From Longimonas halophila (GTDB taxonomy: Bacteria; Bacteroidota; Rhodothermia; Rhodothermales; Salinibacteraceae), in NCBI RefSeq assembly GCF_002554705.1, contig NZ_PDEP01000001.1, forward strand, positions 496,001 through 560,000: a stretch of 64,000 bases of DNA, read 5' to 3'. The translations under genes were made by a program, and so were the position numbers. A model generated the notes under the pieces. That model was not told where the DNA came from and ran no database searches. It saw only the letters and a program-made list of their open reading frames with translations. Positions 10,201 to 18,364 of the stretch are shown here, one piece after another. The stretch's first letter is position 1. Each line of letters starts with the position of its first letter.

Positions 10201-11604
10201 CGGCTGCCCATTGCGGGCGATCCGGGAGGCACGGGCTCCATCACTACCGCGAACCTGACCGGCGACGATCGCGACGAAGTTATCATTGCGCACACCCCGT
10301 ACCTCATCGTGTTGCGCAACCACGCGAGCCGTGGATGGGAGGTCGCTTATCTCGACGACCGCGCGGGAGGCGAGTCGGTCGTCAGCCCCGCCATGGTCGC
10401 GGGCGACGTCTCTGGCAACGGGCGTCCCGACGTGTTTGTCTCCACGCGGCAAGATCACCTCGTCCGCTACACCGTGCAAGACAACGCCCTCGCCGTGCCG
10501 CCGCCGCAGTGGCGCGAAGCCACCGCGCTCGATGCAGATGAAATACGGCTCCGCTGGGAGGCGCCGGGTGCAGACTCTGTCGGGGTGTTTCAGCGCCTCG
10601 ACGGCGATGCGTTTACCTTGCGTACTGCCCAGCAAGACTCCAGCCTTTCAATTTCGACAAGCGAACCCGCCGCGTACGCTCTGCGCGCGTGGAGCGATGG
10701 CACCGCCTCGCCTTTAAGTTCGCCCCGCCGCGTTATGCCGCATGCCCCCGCCACCGTGACCGACGTCTCGTATCCCGCCTCTAACCAGGTGCGCCTTCAG
10801 TTTGACACGCAGATCAGCGAGGCCACACGCGCGGAGCAGTTCACGTACCAAGGCGCCACGGCCCGCCGGGTGATAGGCACTGCCAACTACGAAGCACTTG
10901 TCGTAACGATTCCGCCCGACGTACCACGCACGGGCACCCTAACATGGAGTAATGTCCGCGATGCCCTTGACCTGCCCGTGGGGCAGACCGAACAGGATAT
11001 CACGCTTCCCGAACGGTCGGATGCCCCGTTTTTCCTTACAGAATGGGACCGAAGCGCACGGCAGCAAGTGACCTTGCACTTTAACAATCCAGTAGATGCC
11101 GAGCGGGCCACCAACATAGACGGATACCGTGTCACCCCGCCCGGCGAAGTAACTGACGCTCGTGTTGCTCCGAACGACCCCATGCAGGTGAAGCTCGATA
11201 TCAGCGGCGTAGCTATTGGCGCAACGGGGTCCATCATTACGCTTCAAATGGATGATCTCATCAGTGCCGACGGACGCGCACTGGCTCCCGAAAGCCGCGC
11301 CGTACAGCTTACCGGCCCCGCCGATGACCTTGACGATGTGTACGTCTACCCCAACCCGATGCGTGCTGCAGACCACGACCCGCATGTTACCATCGCAGGG
11401 TTGCCCACCGAGGCCACTCTCCGCATCATAAGCGTAGACGGGCGCCGCGTGCGTACATTACACACCGACCGCGCTCCCGAGGGCGGACTGGAATGGGATC
11501 TGCAGGATGAGTCGGGGCAGCGCGTGCCCACCGGCGTGTACTACATCCGCGTCGAATCGCCCGGCGAATCACCCGTCATGAAAAAAGCAGCTGTCATCTG
11601 GTAG
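7258..11604 (+). CDS. Large secreted S8 serine protease with FG-GAP-like repeats and T9SS sorting domain
   Basis: 1448 residues. An N-terminal signal peptide (hydrophobic TYLLLFSIVWSVG, then Ala-rich cleavage region) precedes an inhibitor-like propeptide. The subtilisin domain has a full triad: Asp188 (GVIDSGI), His270 (SRHGTTVAG) and Ser438 (GSSFSAP), with oxyanion Asn362 (SAGNT). Behind it lie Ig-like stretches and a beta-propeller-like region around residues 700-1080 with repeated D-x-(D/N)-G-x-x-(D/E) motifs (VDFDGDTLPEL, GDVTGDGVDNF), then further beta domains. The last about 85 residues (YVYPNPMR ... LRIISVDGRRVRTL ... PTGVYYIRV) match type A C-terminal sorting signals of the type IX system. 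An extracellular or surface-attached protease is inferred. The next gene starts immediately after the stop. Confidence 0.93.
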   Translation: MARRFFAAWTYLLLFSIVWSVGSEDATAQAQPSTDAAAETTELIVRLEDNAPSSLRQALETPDAERPAAVAPLFANVEATRPAFPERRAMQLNGADRWPVYLISVANASALASVQQTWADQPGVRYVEPNDFFELDILREHASLPDDLPISLDPDTIDSQLDHLDVIRAREAHTITRGDPSVTMGVIDSGIFYTHPDLENQMWVNRPEDVANAGTFVPANRQGTDEDGNGWVDDVIGYSFVDRPEFPEPGRYGPRDPDPRPDSLRDPSRHGTTVAGVLGAQEDNNSGMKGVAPEARIAALRAFGGDGRGRTRDIAAAIIYGADMGMDVLNMSFGRDRASPLLHEAIQYANEQGTVTVASAGNTAGDAPHYPSDYPEVISSIWLAEDGEGLPSFSTSSYGIGADIGAPGTDVFTTDYPRTTPENEITPADLYVNSSGSSFSAPQVTGAVALLRSLDPDLSPADIRSILTSTTADIGLPGWDNRTAAGRLDVYEALKRALPGDTQIISPEHDSGWDANQIAVIGSSVHPKHASYEVSYTRGTSGIDDSTWTTIQEPISKRVLDDTLATWSVANLEEGSYTLRLVTNLTDGRTVEDRRRVRIQRTPPTLTVHALEPGLVGSAFGIIADVESNQRTRITLDVTREGSSDTVQSELQRRRHGVSWTDTQGTGGTATIRLTATNDAGLETAFDTTLTIPERRFQSQLLERNATSVPRGHLLPELVDFDGDTLPELLLNPLTSQGGISDSLYLYEWTGEDFVRGDSLRANVIPRDVADTNASGTPELLTQVASATLLLEQGPGEWLPKTEAFIDTTGSGNPPFIGSRLVDLQERGSSQIVGRTRSVWKGLRYEGSSYIPAFEVGPRDVFLTPDTLDLQSLIGPARAASGDYTGNGRANLLVGDQYGHLILYETPPGQDKPLPIWSHASNRFGAGQRFGTGDVTGDGVDNFITFTQHYPLTLPNGTRMPPRSTYTVWERDGPDDFTPAYRLPIAGDPGGTGSITTANLTGDDRDEVIIAHTPYLIVLRNHASRGWEVAYLDDRAGGESVVSPAMVAGDVSGNGRPDVFVSTRQDHLVRYTVQDNALAVPPPQWREATALDADEIRLRWEAPGADSVGVFQRLDGDAFTLRTAQQDSSLSISTSEPAAYALRAWSDGTASPLSSPRRVMPHAPATVTDVSYPASNQVRLQFDTQISEATRAEQFTYQGATARRVIGTANYEALVVTIPPDVPRTGTLTWSNVRDALDLPVGQTEQDITLPERSDAPFFLTEWDRSARQQVTLHFNNPVDAERATNIDGYRVTPPGEVTDARVAPNDPMQVKLDISGVAIGATGSIITLQMDDLISADGRALAPESRAVQLTGPADDLDDVYVYPNPMRAADHDPHVTIAGLPTEATLRIISVDGRRVRTLHTDRAPEGGLEWDLQDESGQRVPTGVYYIRVESPGESPVMKKAAVIW

Positions 11605-13491
11605 ATGAGCCAATCTCTCGCTTCCACGCACGACCGGATGCTGCTTGCTGGCGTGCTCGGAGGCGCAGCTGTGCTCCCATGGCTGGCGGCGGCTCCAGCC
11701 CGCTGGCCGTTCCTGGTAGCAGGAAGTCTACTCGTAGCCGCGGGGCTGGTGTGGTGTGCCCGGCGCAACTGCGTTTCCATGTCCCTCGTACTGGGCGGGG
11801 CGGTCGTACTTCGGCTTGCGTATCTGCCGCTGGAGCCCGTGCTGAGCGACGATATCTACCGCTACCTGTGGGATGCTCGTGTCTTCCTCGATGCCGGACT
11901 CAACCCGTACGCGCATCCCCCAGACGCCGATGTTCTCCGTCCGTGGCGCGACGAATGGCTGTATCCGGCGCTCAACTCAGCGTCCTACCATAGCGTCTAC
12001 CCGCCGCTTTCGCAGCTTACCTTTGCCCTTGCCTATGTGCTGGGCGGCGGCGCTACCTGGACGAGCTACTACGTGCTCAAGGGGCTACTCGTGGCTGCAG
12101 AGCTGGGCGGACTCTGGGCGCTGCGTCGCCACGTAGAGGCGCGGCATCTGATGCTCTACGCCTGGCACCCCCTTGCGCTGCTCGAAATCGCAGGCCAGGG
12201 CCACACCGAAGCCCTCGCGGTCGGCGGCATTGCGGTAGCTGTAGCCGCCATCCAGCAGCAGCGCTGGCACGTGGCCGCGGTGGGCCTTGCCGGGGCCGGA
12301 CTCGCCAAGCTCTATCCGTGGATCGGCGCTGCATGGCTCATCCGGCGAGCGGGACTGCGCGTCATAGTCACCGGAACGGCTGTCATCATTGCGTTCGGCG
12401 CATGGTTCTGGTATCCCGCATTGCTTGCCGACATTGGGCAGTCGCTGCGGCTGTACGTCCAGCTTTTCGAGTTCAACGCAGGACCGTACCTCGCGGCCAA
12501 AGAACTTTTGCGTGCGCTAACCGGAGCCGACTGGAGCAAAACGTTGGGTCCGCTCTTCGGCACAGCCACTGTGCTGGGCCTGCTTGCTGTTATCTGGTGG
12601 GATGTGAAGCAGCATCTGTCGTTTCGGGTATTTGTTCTCAGCACGGTGGGGATCTATCTGGCGCTGGCTACAACCGTGCATCCGTGGTATCTCGTTGTCA
12701 TTGGGGTGGTCGCCGTGCTGCATCCTGCAAGCCGATGGGCCTGGATGTGGATGGCCAGCTTTAGCATCGGTACATACCTATTTTATATCGACGGGCCGTA
12801 CTGGGTGTGGGTCATCCTCGGTTGGGGCGGGGCTGCGGTGCTTCTGCTTCTTGGACTGATGCGTCATGCCACGCTCACAGGCTGGCGCGCTCAGCAGAAA
12901 GCCCGCGTGTTCGACGCCCCGCTCCGTGCACTCCCCACGCATGCGAATGACGACCCGCCCACTGTGCTCGACATTGGGTGTGGCGAGGGGGCCATGGGCG
13001 AGCACATCGCCCATACGTACGAATGGGACGTCACCCTCACCGACCTCAACGCGGGCGTGCCTCGCAGCGCAGCCCTTCCGTTCCGACCGTGCACCCCCAC
13101 CACGCTTCCCTTCGATGACAACACCTTCGACGCGGCGCTCCTCGTGTTCGTGCTCCACCATGCCGACGACCCCGAAGCCGTCATGCAAGAGGCACTGCGC
13201 GTGAGTCGGCATCGCGTGTTCGTGCTGGAGTCGGTCGCGTATCATCCCGTGCAGCGCCGCCTGCTGGGCTGGACCGACGCTGCCGTGAATGCGATCCGCT
13301 CGGGGGGAGGCATGGCGTCTCCGCATCCCGAAGCCTACCGCCCAACGGCTGAATGGGCCACATGGATGCAGGAGCAGGGCGCTCGCGTTGTGGAAATGCG
13401 CACCGTAGACGGCTGGCTTCATCCGTGGGCCGTGCTGGTGGTGGAGCCAACCCAGCGGGCAAGTGCATCTTCGTCCACTGCGTCTGGGTGA
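11605..13491 (+). CDS. Fusion: multi-spanning lipid-linked glycosyltransferase + class I methyltransferase
   Basis: 628 residues. Residues 1 to about 430 hold roughly eleven hydrophobic helices. An early loop (LSDDIYRYLWDARVF ... NPYAHP) resembles GT87/MptA-B-type polyprenol-phosphate-dependent glycosyltransferases with the acidic DD motif. From about residue 440 the protein becomes a cytosolic class I SAM methyltransferase: motif I VLDIGCGEGAMGEH, then LPFDDNTFDAALLVFVLHH. No stop or frameshift separates the halves. The ATG directly follows the protease stop, so coupling is likely. The last 73 nt overlap the 3' end of miaA on the other strand. Sugar donor, lipid acceptor and methyl acceptor are unknown. 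Confidence 0.8.
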   Translation: MSQSLASTHDRMLLAGVLGGAAVLPWLAAAPARWPFLVAGSLLVAAGLVWCARRNCVSMSLVLGGAVVLRLAYLPLEPVLSDDIYRYLWDARVFLDAGLNPYAHPPDADVLRPWRDEWLYPALNSASYHSVYPPLSQLTFALAYVLGGGATWTSYYVLKGLLVAAELGGLWALRRHVEARHLMLYAWHPLALLEIAGQGHTEALAVGGIAVAVAAIQQQRWHVAAVGLAGAGLAKLYPWIGAAWLIRRAGLRVIVTGTAVIIAFGAWFWYPALLADIGQSLRLYVQLFEFNAGPYLAAKELLRALTGADWSKTLGPLFGTATVLGLLAVIWWDVKQHLSFRVFVLSTVGIYLALATTVHPWYLVVIGVVAVLHPASRWAWMWMASFSIGTYLFYIDGPYWVWVILGWGGAAVLLLLGLMRHATLTGWRAQQKARVFDAPLRALPTHANDDPPTVLDIGCGEGAMGEHIAHTYEWDVTLTDLNAGVPRSAALPFRPCTPTTLPFDDNTFDAALLVFVLHHADDPEAVMQEALRVSRHRVFVLESVAYHPVQRRLLGWTDAAVNAIRSGGGMASPHPEAYRPTAEWATWMQEQGARVVEMRTVDGWLHPWAVLVVEPTQRASASSSTASG

Positions 13492-14372
13492 CGCCATACG
13501 TAGTCGTCGTAGCGCCGGAACCATGTGAGTTGGCGCTTGGCATAGCGGCGCGTGTTGCGCTTCATAAGGCGCACCATCTCGTCGTAGTCGTACGCGCCCT
13601 GTAGATGCTGAATCGGCTCGCGGTAGCCAATGGTGCTGAGCGGCGGCTCGTCGAGGGCGGCGGGGCCGTTCATCACCGCGCGGACTTCGTCCAGCAGTCC
13701 AGTATCAAGCATCTTGTCCACACGCTGGTTGATGCGGTCGTAGAGGCGCTGCCGGTCGCGGTTGAGCACGACTGTTTTGTACGTAAACGGTGGCTCGGGC
13801 TGGTTTTCGTAGAAGGAGGTAAGCGTGTGCCCGGTGCCGTGATAAACCTCAAGTGCCCGCATCACGCGGTGTGTTTTGGTGGGATCGGCCTTGGCGGCTT
13901 GCTTGGGATCGACGGCTTCGAGTTCGTCGTAGAGTGCCTGTTTTCCCTCGCGCTCCAGGCGTGATTCGAGCTTTTCGCGCACGGTATCGTCTACATCCGG
14001 AATGTCGGCCAGCCCTTCTTGCAGCGCGTGAATGTAGAGCGTGGAGCCGCCCACAACAATCGGCACCCGGCCCCGCGCCCGAATCTGGCGGATGCGGGTA
14101 TTGGCGTCGTCAGCAAAAGCGCCTGCGGAGTAGGGGCCGTCGGCCAGCGACCGCTCGTTGATGAAGTGATGCGGTACGGCCTCTTGCTCTTCAGGGGCAG
14201 GCGTGGCCGTGCCAATGTTCAACTCCTCGTAGACCTGACGGCTGTCGACCGAAATGATCTCTGCGTTCCATTGCTGCGCCAGCGACAGACTTAGCGCCGT
14301 TTTGCCTACCGCCGTGGGCCCCACAATGCACAGAAACGGGCCAGGGCGAGTGTCGGGGGCGTTGGGGGGCAT
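13419..14372 (-). CDS. miaA: tRNA dimethylallyltransferase
   Basis: 317 residues. MiaA transfers a dimethylallyl group to A37 of tRNAs reading UNN codons. The P-loop (GPTAVGKTALS, residues 18-28), the ISVDSRQVYEELNIGTATP segment, the PHHFINE motif and the late RNTRRYAKRQLTWFRR helix that grips the anticodon are all present. Length is normal. It is last in a minus-strand series after the carotenoid genes and the small membrane protein, 33 nt downstream of the latter. Its C-terminal codons overlap the convergent fusion gene by 73 nt. Confidence 0.95.
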   Translation of the reverse strand: MPPNAPDTRPGPFLCIVGPTAVGKTALSLSLAQQWNAEIISVDSRQVYEELNIGTATPAPEEQEAVPHHFINERSLADGPYSAGAFADDANTRIRQIRARGRVPIVVGGSTLYIHALQEGLADIPDVDDTVREKLESRLEREGKQALYDELEAVDPKQAAKADPTKTHRVMRALEVYHGTGHTLTSFYENQPEPPFTYKTVVLNRDRQRLYDRINQRVDKMLDTGLLDEVRAVMNGPAALDEPPLSTIGYREPIQHLQGAYDYDEMVRLMKRNTRRYAKRQLTWFRRYDDYVWRHPDAVDEDALARWVGSTTSTAHG

Positions 14373-14405
14373 GACGCGTGACGGATTGATGCACAGACAG
14401 AAGCA

Positions 14406-14645
14406 TCAGGCAGACACGCGCGGTTCGCTCGGTTGTTCGTCGGTGGGCACACCGTCTGTAGGAACGTGGAGTTCAGGGCGCGGCCCCACAGGCACCGAGT
14501 CGCCGGTAGGGGGAAGGCCGCCATCGTCGGAGCCGCCAAACCCGTCGTCGGGGTCAATGCCTTCGGGATACTGGTGGTGGATGTAGAGCATGACGACGAG
14601 CCCGGCCACGCACGAGAGGATAAATAGTACTTCGATAAAGACCAT
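14406..14645 (-). CDS. Small single-pass membrane protein, unknown function
   Basis: 79 residues. One N-terminal helix (VLFILSCVAGLVVMLYI) is followed by a soluble tail rich in Gly, Asp, Pro and Val (DDGFGGSDDGGLPPTGDS). The family is not recognised. It lies between crtYcd and miaA on the same strand with short gaps, which supports it being a gene. The architecture is like the 81-residue protein at 17290, though the tails differ. It could be a small subunit or regulator of an envelope complex; nothing in the sequence decides this. Confidence 0.55.
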   Translation of the reverse strand: MVFIEVLFILSCVAGLVVMLYIHHQYPEGIDPDDGFGGSDDGGLPPTGDSVPVGPRPELHVPTDGVPTDEQPSEPRVSA

Positions 14646-14736
14646 AGCGCAACAGGATGCGAGAGCGTGTTAGCGTTCACCGTTGCATCATATTCATGAC
14701 GGGGCGATGCGTTTCACGACGACGGACTATTTGAAG

Positions 14737-15501
14737 CTATGACATCGGTGTGCGCTGGCTTGAGACGGCCTCATTGGAGAACAAGGCTGGCGCGCTATCC
14801 AAAAAGAGCAAGATCCCCTTCACGACCATCAGGTTGGTGACGAGGAAGAAGGTGGCCTCTTCGATGGGCAACCCAAAGGGCTCGATGCCTACGGTGAACT
14901 GCGGTGAGATCGTCCAAATGCCGTTGTGGATGGCGATGGCATCGGCAATCCACAGGTAGACGGTGGGGATGCCGACGGTTACGAGCATGGTGCGCCGGTA
15001 TTGCCAGAGTTGCGGGCCGTCGTAGAACCAGAGGAATGCGAGAATAGGCCCGGCCCACCCGATGATGAGGCCCATGTACAAAAACGCGTCGATGCCTGAT
15101 GCAATCATCCACCAGCCCAGCACCGACACTGCAAGCCAGAATCCGCCGCCAATCCAGCGGGGGGCTTCAGTGCGCTTGTTGGTTTCGCTGCTGCGCGACA
15201 GGTAGTGGTAGAGGAAGAGTCCGGTCAGAATGGGTTGCAGAATGAAGAAGGCGTACTCCTCAACCGGCACGTACCCAATGGTGGCCAGCACGCGGCTTTC
15301 GCCATACCACCAGATTTCGTTGGCTACGAGATAGTTGTCCCATGGCGTGGTGTATGTGAACGCGATGAGGCATAGCAATGGCAGGGCCCAAGCCCCGCGC
15401 TTCCCTCCGACCCCGGCCAGTGGGCGCGGAAGCGTGGTTGCCAGTAGCACAATAGGCGGAATCGTAAAGATAAGGTGGAAGGCCAGGTATGAAAGCGTCA
15501 T
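14737..15501 (-). CDS. crtYcd: Lycopene cyclase, CrtYc-CrtYd type (carotenoid cyclase domain protein)
   Basis: 254 residues, almost wholly membrane-embedded with about 6-7 helices. It contains two copies of the lycopene cyclase domain motif, VPVEEYAFF in the first half and LPIEEATFF in the second, corresponding to fused CrtYc and CrtYd. Such proteins cyclise the psi ends of lycopene to beta rings; the fused form is known from archaea, fungi and Salinibacter. It starts 24 nt after the CrtO-like gene, so both are likely one operon. Whether it makes one or two beta rings cannot be read. The bases before the start contain CTCCCCCTG. Confidence 0.88.
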   Translation of the reverse strand: MTLSYLAFHLIFTIPPIVLLATTLPRPLAGVGGKRGAWALPLLCLIAFTYTTPWDNYLVANEIWWYGESRVLATIGYVPVEEYAFFILQPILTGLFLYHYLSRSSETNKRTEAPRWIGGGFWLAVSVLGWWMIASGIDAFLYMGLIIGWAGPILAFLWFYDGPQLWQYRRTMLVTVGIPTVYLWIADAIAIHNGIWTISPQFTVGIEPFGLPIEEATFFLVTNLMVVKGILLFLDSAPALFSNEAVSSQRTPMS

Positions 15502-15525
15502 AGCAGGGGGAGAGAAGAACAGCAG

Positions 15526-17061
15526 TTATATGCGGTGACGGTCAAGATCGCGCAGGAGCACGCGGGCGGCATTGCGTCCCGAGGCGCCCATAATGCCGCC
15601 GCCCGGATGCGTGCTGGCCCCGGTAAGGTACAGTCCGTCGAGCGGGGCTTTATATTGTGACCAGCCCATCGCCGGGCGGTTGCCGAACATCTGATCGATG
15701 CTCATTTCGACGTGCATCACGTTACCGCGAAACAGGCGCAGGTGCTTTTCAAGCCAGGCCGGATGCTGAAAAAGCTGCCCCACAATGTGTTCGCGGATAC
15801 CGGGTGCATACGTCTCGAATGTATCAATGAGATTGTTAGCTACATCGTCGGCAATGTCGTCCCACGACTGCCCGTTGGCGAGTTCGTACGGGAAGTACTG
15901 TCCCCAGAGCCAGAGCACCTCGTGGCCCTCGGGGGCCAGTGTGGGGTCAGCAGCGCTGAACGTCATGGCTACCAGGGGCGGATCGGAGGAGGGCTGCCCG
16001 CCCAGGTATTCGCCATAGGCGCGGTGTAGTTGCTCGGGCGAGCGGCACAGCAGTTGCAGTCCGGTGCGTGCTTTTACGCCCGGATCGGCGGTGTACGACA
16101 CGGGCTCGTCGAGCGCCAGGCGGAGCATTGCGCCGAAGCCGTTTCCCACGCGCACCTGCTTGGCAAAGTCGCGGGGCCGGTGCTCTTCAGGAAGGAGCCG
16201 CGTGGCCGTCTCTAAGATATGAGTGCCGGAGAGCACCGCGCGCGCTGTAGCCTCGCCTTTGGTACTGCGGATGCCCATGGCGCTGCCGTTTTCCACCAGA
16301 ATATCGCTGACCTCTGCATCCGTAAACACCGACCCGCCATGATGCTCGATGTGCTGACGCAATGCCTGCGTGAGCATGCCCGAGCCGCCCCGCGGACGCG
16401 CTACACCGCCTTCGTGGTACAGCGGGTGCCACAGCACGAACGGCCCAGTCATCGGCTCGGTGGGCGGCGGACCCGACTGCGCGGCCATCCATGAGAGCAT
16501 GGCTCGCATTTCGGGCCGGTCGAAGTACTCACCAACCACGTGCCCGTACGGACGCATGATGGTGCGAAGCTCGTCTTGCCACTCCAGCTTCGACGATTCG
16601 CCAAGCACCAGGCTCTTGCCCAGTTGGAACGGACTCGGCGAACGCAAAAACATGTCGCGCATGGTGCGCGCAAAGCCCGACCAGTCATCGATGAACCGGC
16701 GGTAGTTGTCGCCCTCACCCGGAAACGTCTCGTTCAGGTGGTGCACCGTCTTATCGACGTCGCGGTGGATGTAGACCGGCGTGTCGTCGAAGGGAGCAAA
16801 GAAGAGCGGATCCAAATCGATGTAGTCCAGCCCAAAGCGCTCCAGTTCCAGCTCCTCTACGATGGGCGTCAGGCGGATGAGAATGTGCGCGCTCCCCCCC
16901 AAATCAAACTGATAACCGGGTATAATTTCCTTGGTTGATACCGCGCCGCCTACAATATCGCGCCGCTCGAACACGCCAACGGTGTATCCGGCCTGCGCCA
17001 GGTACGCGCTGCACACGAGCGAATTGTGCCCGGCTCCAATAACAATAACGTCAAAATCCAC
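15526..17061 (-). CDS. CrtO-type carotenoid oxidoreductase (phytoene desaturase superfamily)
   Basis: 511 residues from a GTG at 17061. That codon has a clear AGGAGG six bases upstream; the longer ATG at 17076 would place the Shine-Dalgarno inside the coding sequence. The N-terminal FAD-binding motif is [20 protein letters not shown], followed by [20 protein letters not shown]. The C-terminal [20 protein letters not shown] is the second FAD signature of the family. GAGHNSLV and the overall layout resemble CrtO beta-carotene ketolases and the related PYROXD2 group more than CrtI desaturases. Co-location with lycopene cyclase supports a role in ketocarotenoid synthesis. Ketolase versus desaturase is not settled by sequence reading. 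Confidence 0.8.
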   Translation of the reverse strand: MDFDVIVIGAGHNSLVCSAYLAQAGYTVGVFERRDIVGGAVSTKEIIPGYQFDLGGSAHILIRLTPIVEELELERFGLDYIDLDPLFFAPFDDTPVYIHRDVDKTVHHLNETFPGEGDNYRRFIDDWSGFARTMRDMFLRSPSPFQLGKSLVLGESSKLEWQDELRTIMRPYGHVVGEYFDRPEMRAMLSWMAAQSGPPPTEPMTGPFVLWHPLYHEGGVARPRGGSGMLTQALRQHIEHHGGSVFTDAEVSDILVENGSAMGIRSTKGEATARAVLSGTHILETATRLLPEEHRPRDFAKQVRVGNGFGAMLRLALDEPVSYTADPGVKARTGLQLLCRSPEQLHRAYGEYLGGQPSSDPPLVAMTFSAADPTLAPEGHEVLWLWGQYFPYELANGQSWDDIADDVANNLIDTFETYAPGIREHIVGQLFQHPAWLEKHLRLFRGNVMHVEMSIDQMFGNRPAMGWSQYKAPLDGLYLTGASTHPGGGIMGASGRNAARVLLRDLDRHRI

Positions 17062-17067
17062 GACACA

Positions 17068-17073
17068 CCTCCT
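17068..17073 (-). promoter_or_regulatory. Shine-Dalgarno deciding the crtO-like start
   Basis: AGGAGG on the minus strand, 6 nt before GTG at 17061-17059. Most genes in this window lack such a site, so this one is unusual and argues for the GTG over the ATG at 17076. Confidence 0.75.
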
Positions 17074-17289
17074 CATTATACAGTCAAACCATCGAAGCGC
17101 AAGAGCATAGGCCCTCGGTATTCAGAATATGCAGATTGGCGCGGTGGAATAGAAGCCCAAGATGTTCGTATTCTGACAAAGCAGCGAAACCGAAGCCGAT
17201 AGCTCTGCGTGCCTATGCATCCAACTGTCAAGGAGTGGTGAACGACACCATCTCCCCATTTTCCTTTACTTGCTCAGCAGACTGACGCC

Positions 17290-17535
17290 ATGAACTGGAT
17301 CTCGCAGGTACTTGGCTTCTTTGTCGCGTTAGGCCCGGTGCTGATTATGGTTGCACTGTGGCATCTCATCTGGAGCGATAACTCAGGCTCTGGTGGAGGA
17401 GGCGGAGGCACGCCCCGCCGCGATCCCCCGCCGCCCGGTCCGTCGCATGGATACGACCGCGTGCCCGTTGAGCAGGACGTAGCGCGCGATTCGATCGCTG
17501 AACAGACCTCGGAGCAGCAGTGGCGGTTGAACTGA
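17290..17535 (+). CDS. Small single-pass membrane protein, unknown function
   Basis: 81 residues. An N-terminal hydrophobic helix (VLGFFVALGPVLIMVALWHLI) is followed by a Gly-run (SGGGGGG), a Pro-rich stretch (RRDPPPPGPSHG) and a charged C-terminus. The family is not recognised. It is the only plausible gene in the 528-nt space between the CrtO-like gene and the cyclase-family gene. It resembles the 79-residue protein at 14406 in plan only. It lacks a signal-peptidase site, so it is probably anchored in the inner membrane. Confidence 0.5.
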   Translation: MNWISQVLGFFVALGPVLIMVALWHLIWSDNSGSGGGGGGTPRRDPPPPGPSHGYDRVPVEQDVARDSIAEQTSEQQWRLN

Positions 17536-17589
17536 TCTGCCTCCAACACCCTCTGCTATCTCGCTCCTATCTTTTCCCATTCGCCGCGT

Positions 17590-18228
17590 ATGGCCACCTG
17601 GATCGACATCTCGCAATCGCTCCATGCCGATGTAGCCGCATGGCCGGGCGATGTCCCGTTCTCACGTAGCACAACGCTGTCAATCCGTGACGGCGACTCC
17701 GTGAACTGCTCGGCCCTGCAGATGAGCGCGCACCTGGGCACGCACGCCGATGCGCCGTATCACGTGGACGATGCAGGCGCAACCACCAGCGGATGGAACC
17801 TCGATACATTCTTGGGACCAGCCGAGGTCGTGGCTATCCCCCCTGATGCCGCGATCATCCGGCCCGAGCATCTCAACGAAACGACCGCCCCGCGTCTGCT
17901 CTTCAAAACAGTGAGCAGCCAACACCCGGCCACGCGCTGGAGCGACGCGTTTACGGCTGTATCGGTGGAAGCGGTTTCCTGGATGCAACGTCATGATGTA
18001 TGCCTCATGGGGACCGATGCGCCCTCCGTGGATCCTTCCGATAGTACCGAGTTAGCAGCCCATCATGCACTGAATTCGGCCAATATCGTGAACCTTGAAA
18101 ACCTGCGGCTTGGAGCGGTTGAGCCCGGACGCTACACCCTTGTGGCGCTTCCACTTCGCGTACCCGGAGCCGACGCCGCCCCCGTACGAGCCGTCTTACA
18201 TCCCAACCCAACCATGCTTCCTTTGTAA
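17590..18228 (+). CDS. Cyclase family protein (kynurenine formamidase-like metal hydrolase)
   Basis: 212 residues. The motif HLGTHADAPYH is the metal-binding signature (HxGTHxDxPxH) of the KynB/cyclase family, and the start (WIDISQSLHADVAAWPGD) and the MGTDAPSVDPSDS segment also fit. KynB hydrolyses N-formylkynurenine, but the family includes other amidases and isatin hydrolases. No tryptophan-catabolism genes adjoin, so the substrate is open. It is predicted to be cytosolic. It stands alone between a small membrane protein and a baeRF gene. Confidence 0.8.
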   Translation: MATWIDISQSLHADVAAWPGDVPFSRSTTLSIRDGDSVNCSALQMSAHLGTHADAPYHVDDAGATTSGWNLDTFLGPAEVVAIPPDAAIIRPEHLNETTAPRLLFKTVSSQHPATRWSDAFTAVSVEAVSWMQRHDVCLMGTDAPSVDPSDSTELAAHHALNSANIVNLENLRLGAVEPGRYTLVALPLRVPGADAAPVRAVLHPNPTMLPL

Positions 18229-18364
18229 AACCTGTGCCATCGGCTTGCGCGCAAGTCGGCTGGCTGATTATCTTTGCATCACTATTTTCGGAACGGCCAA
18301 CCTCACCCTGACGCGTTGGCGCTCCCGTACTCGCTGATTCTACTGAACTTTTCTGGATGCGGCT

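Noticed and set aside
17590-18228. Tryptophan-to-anthranilate (kynurenine) pathway
   Set aside because: Only the KynB-like gene is present; no dioxygenase or kynureninase is nearby, so the pathway name is not supported.
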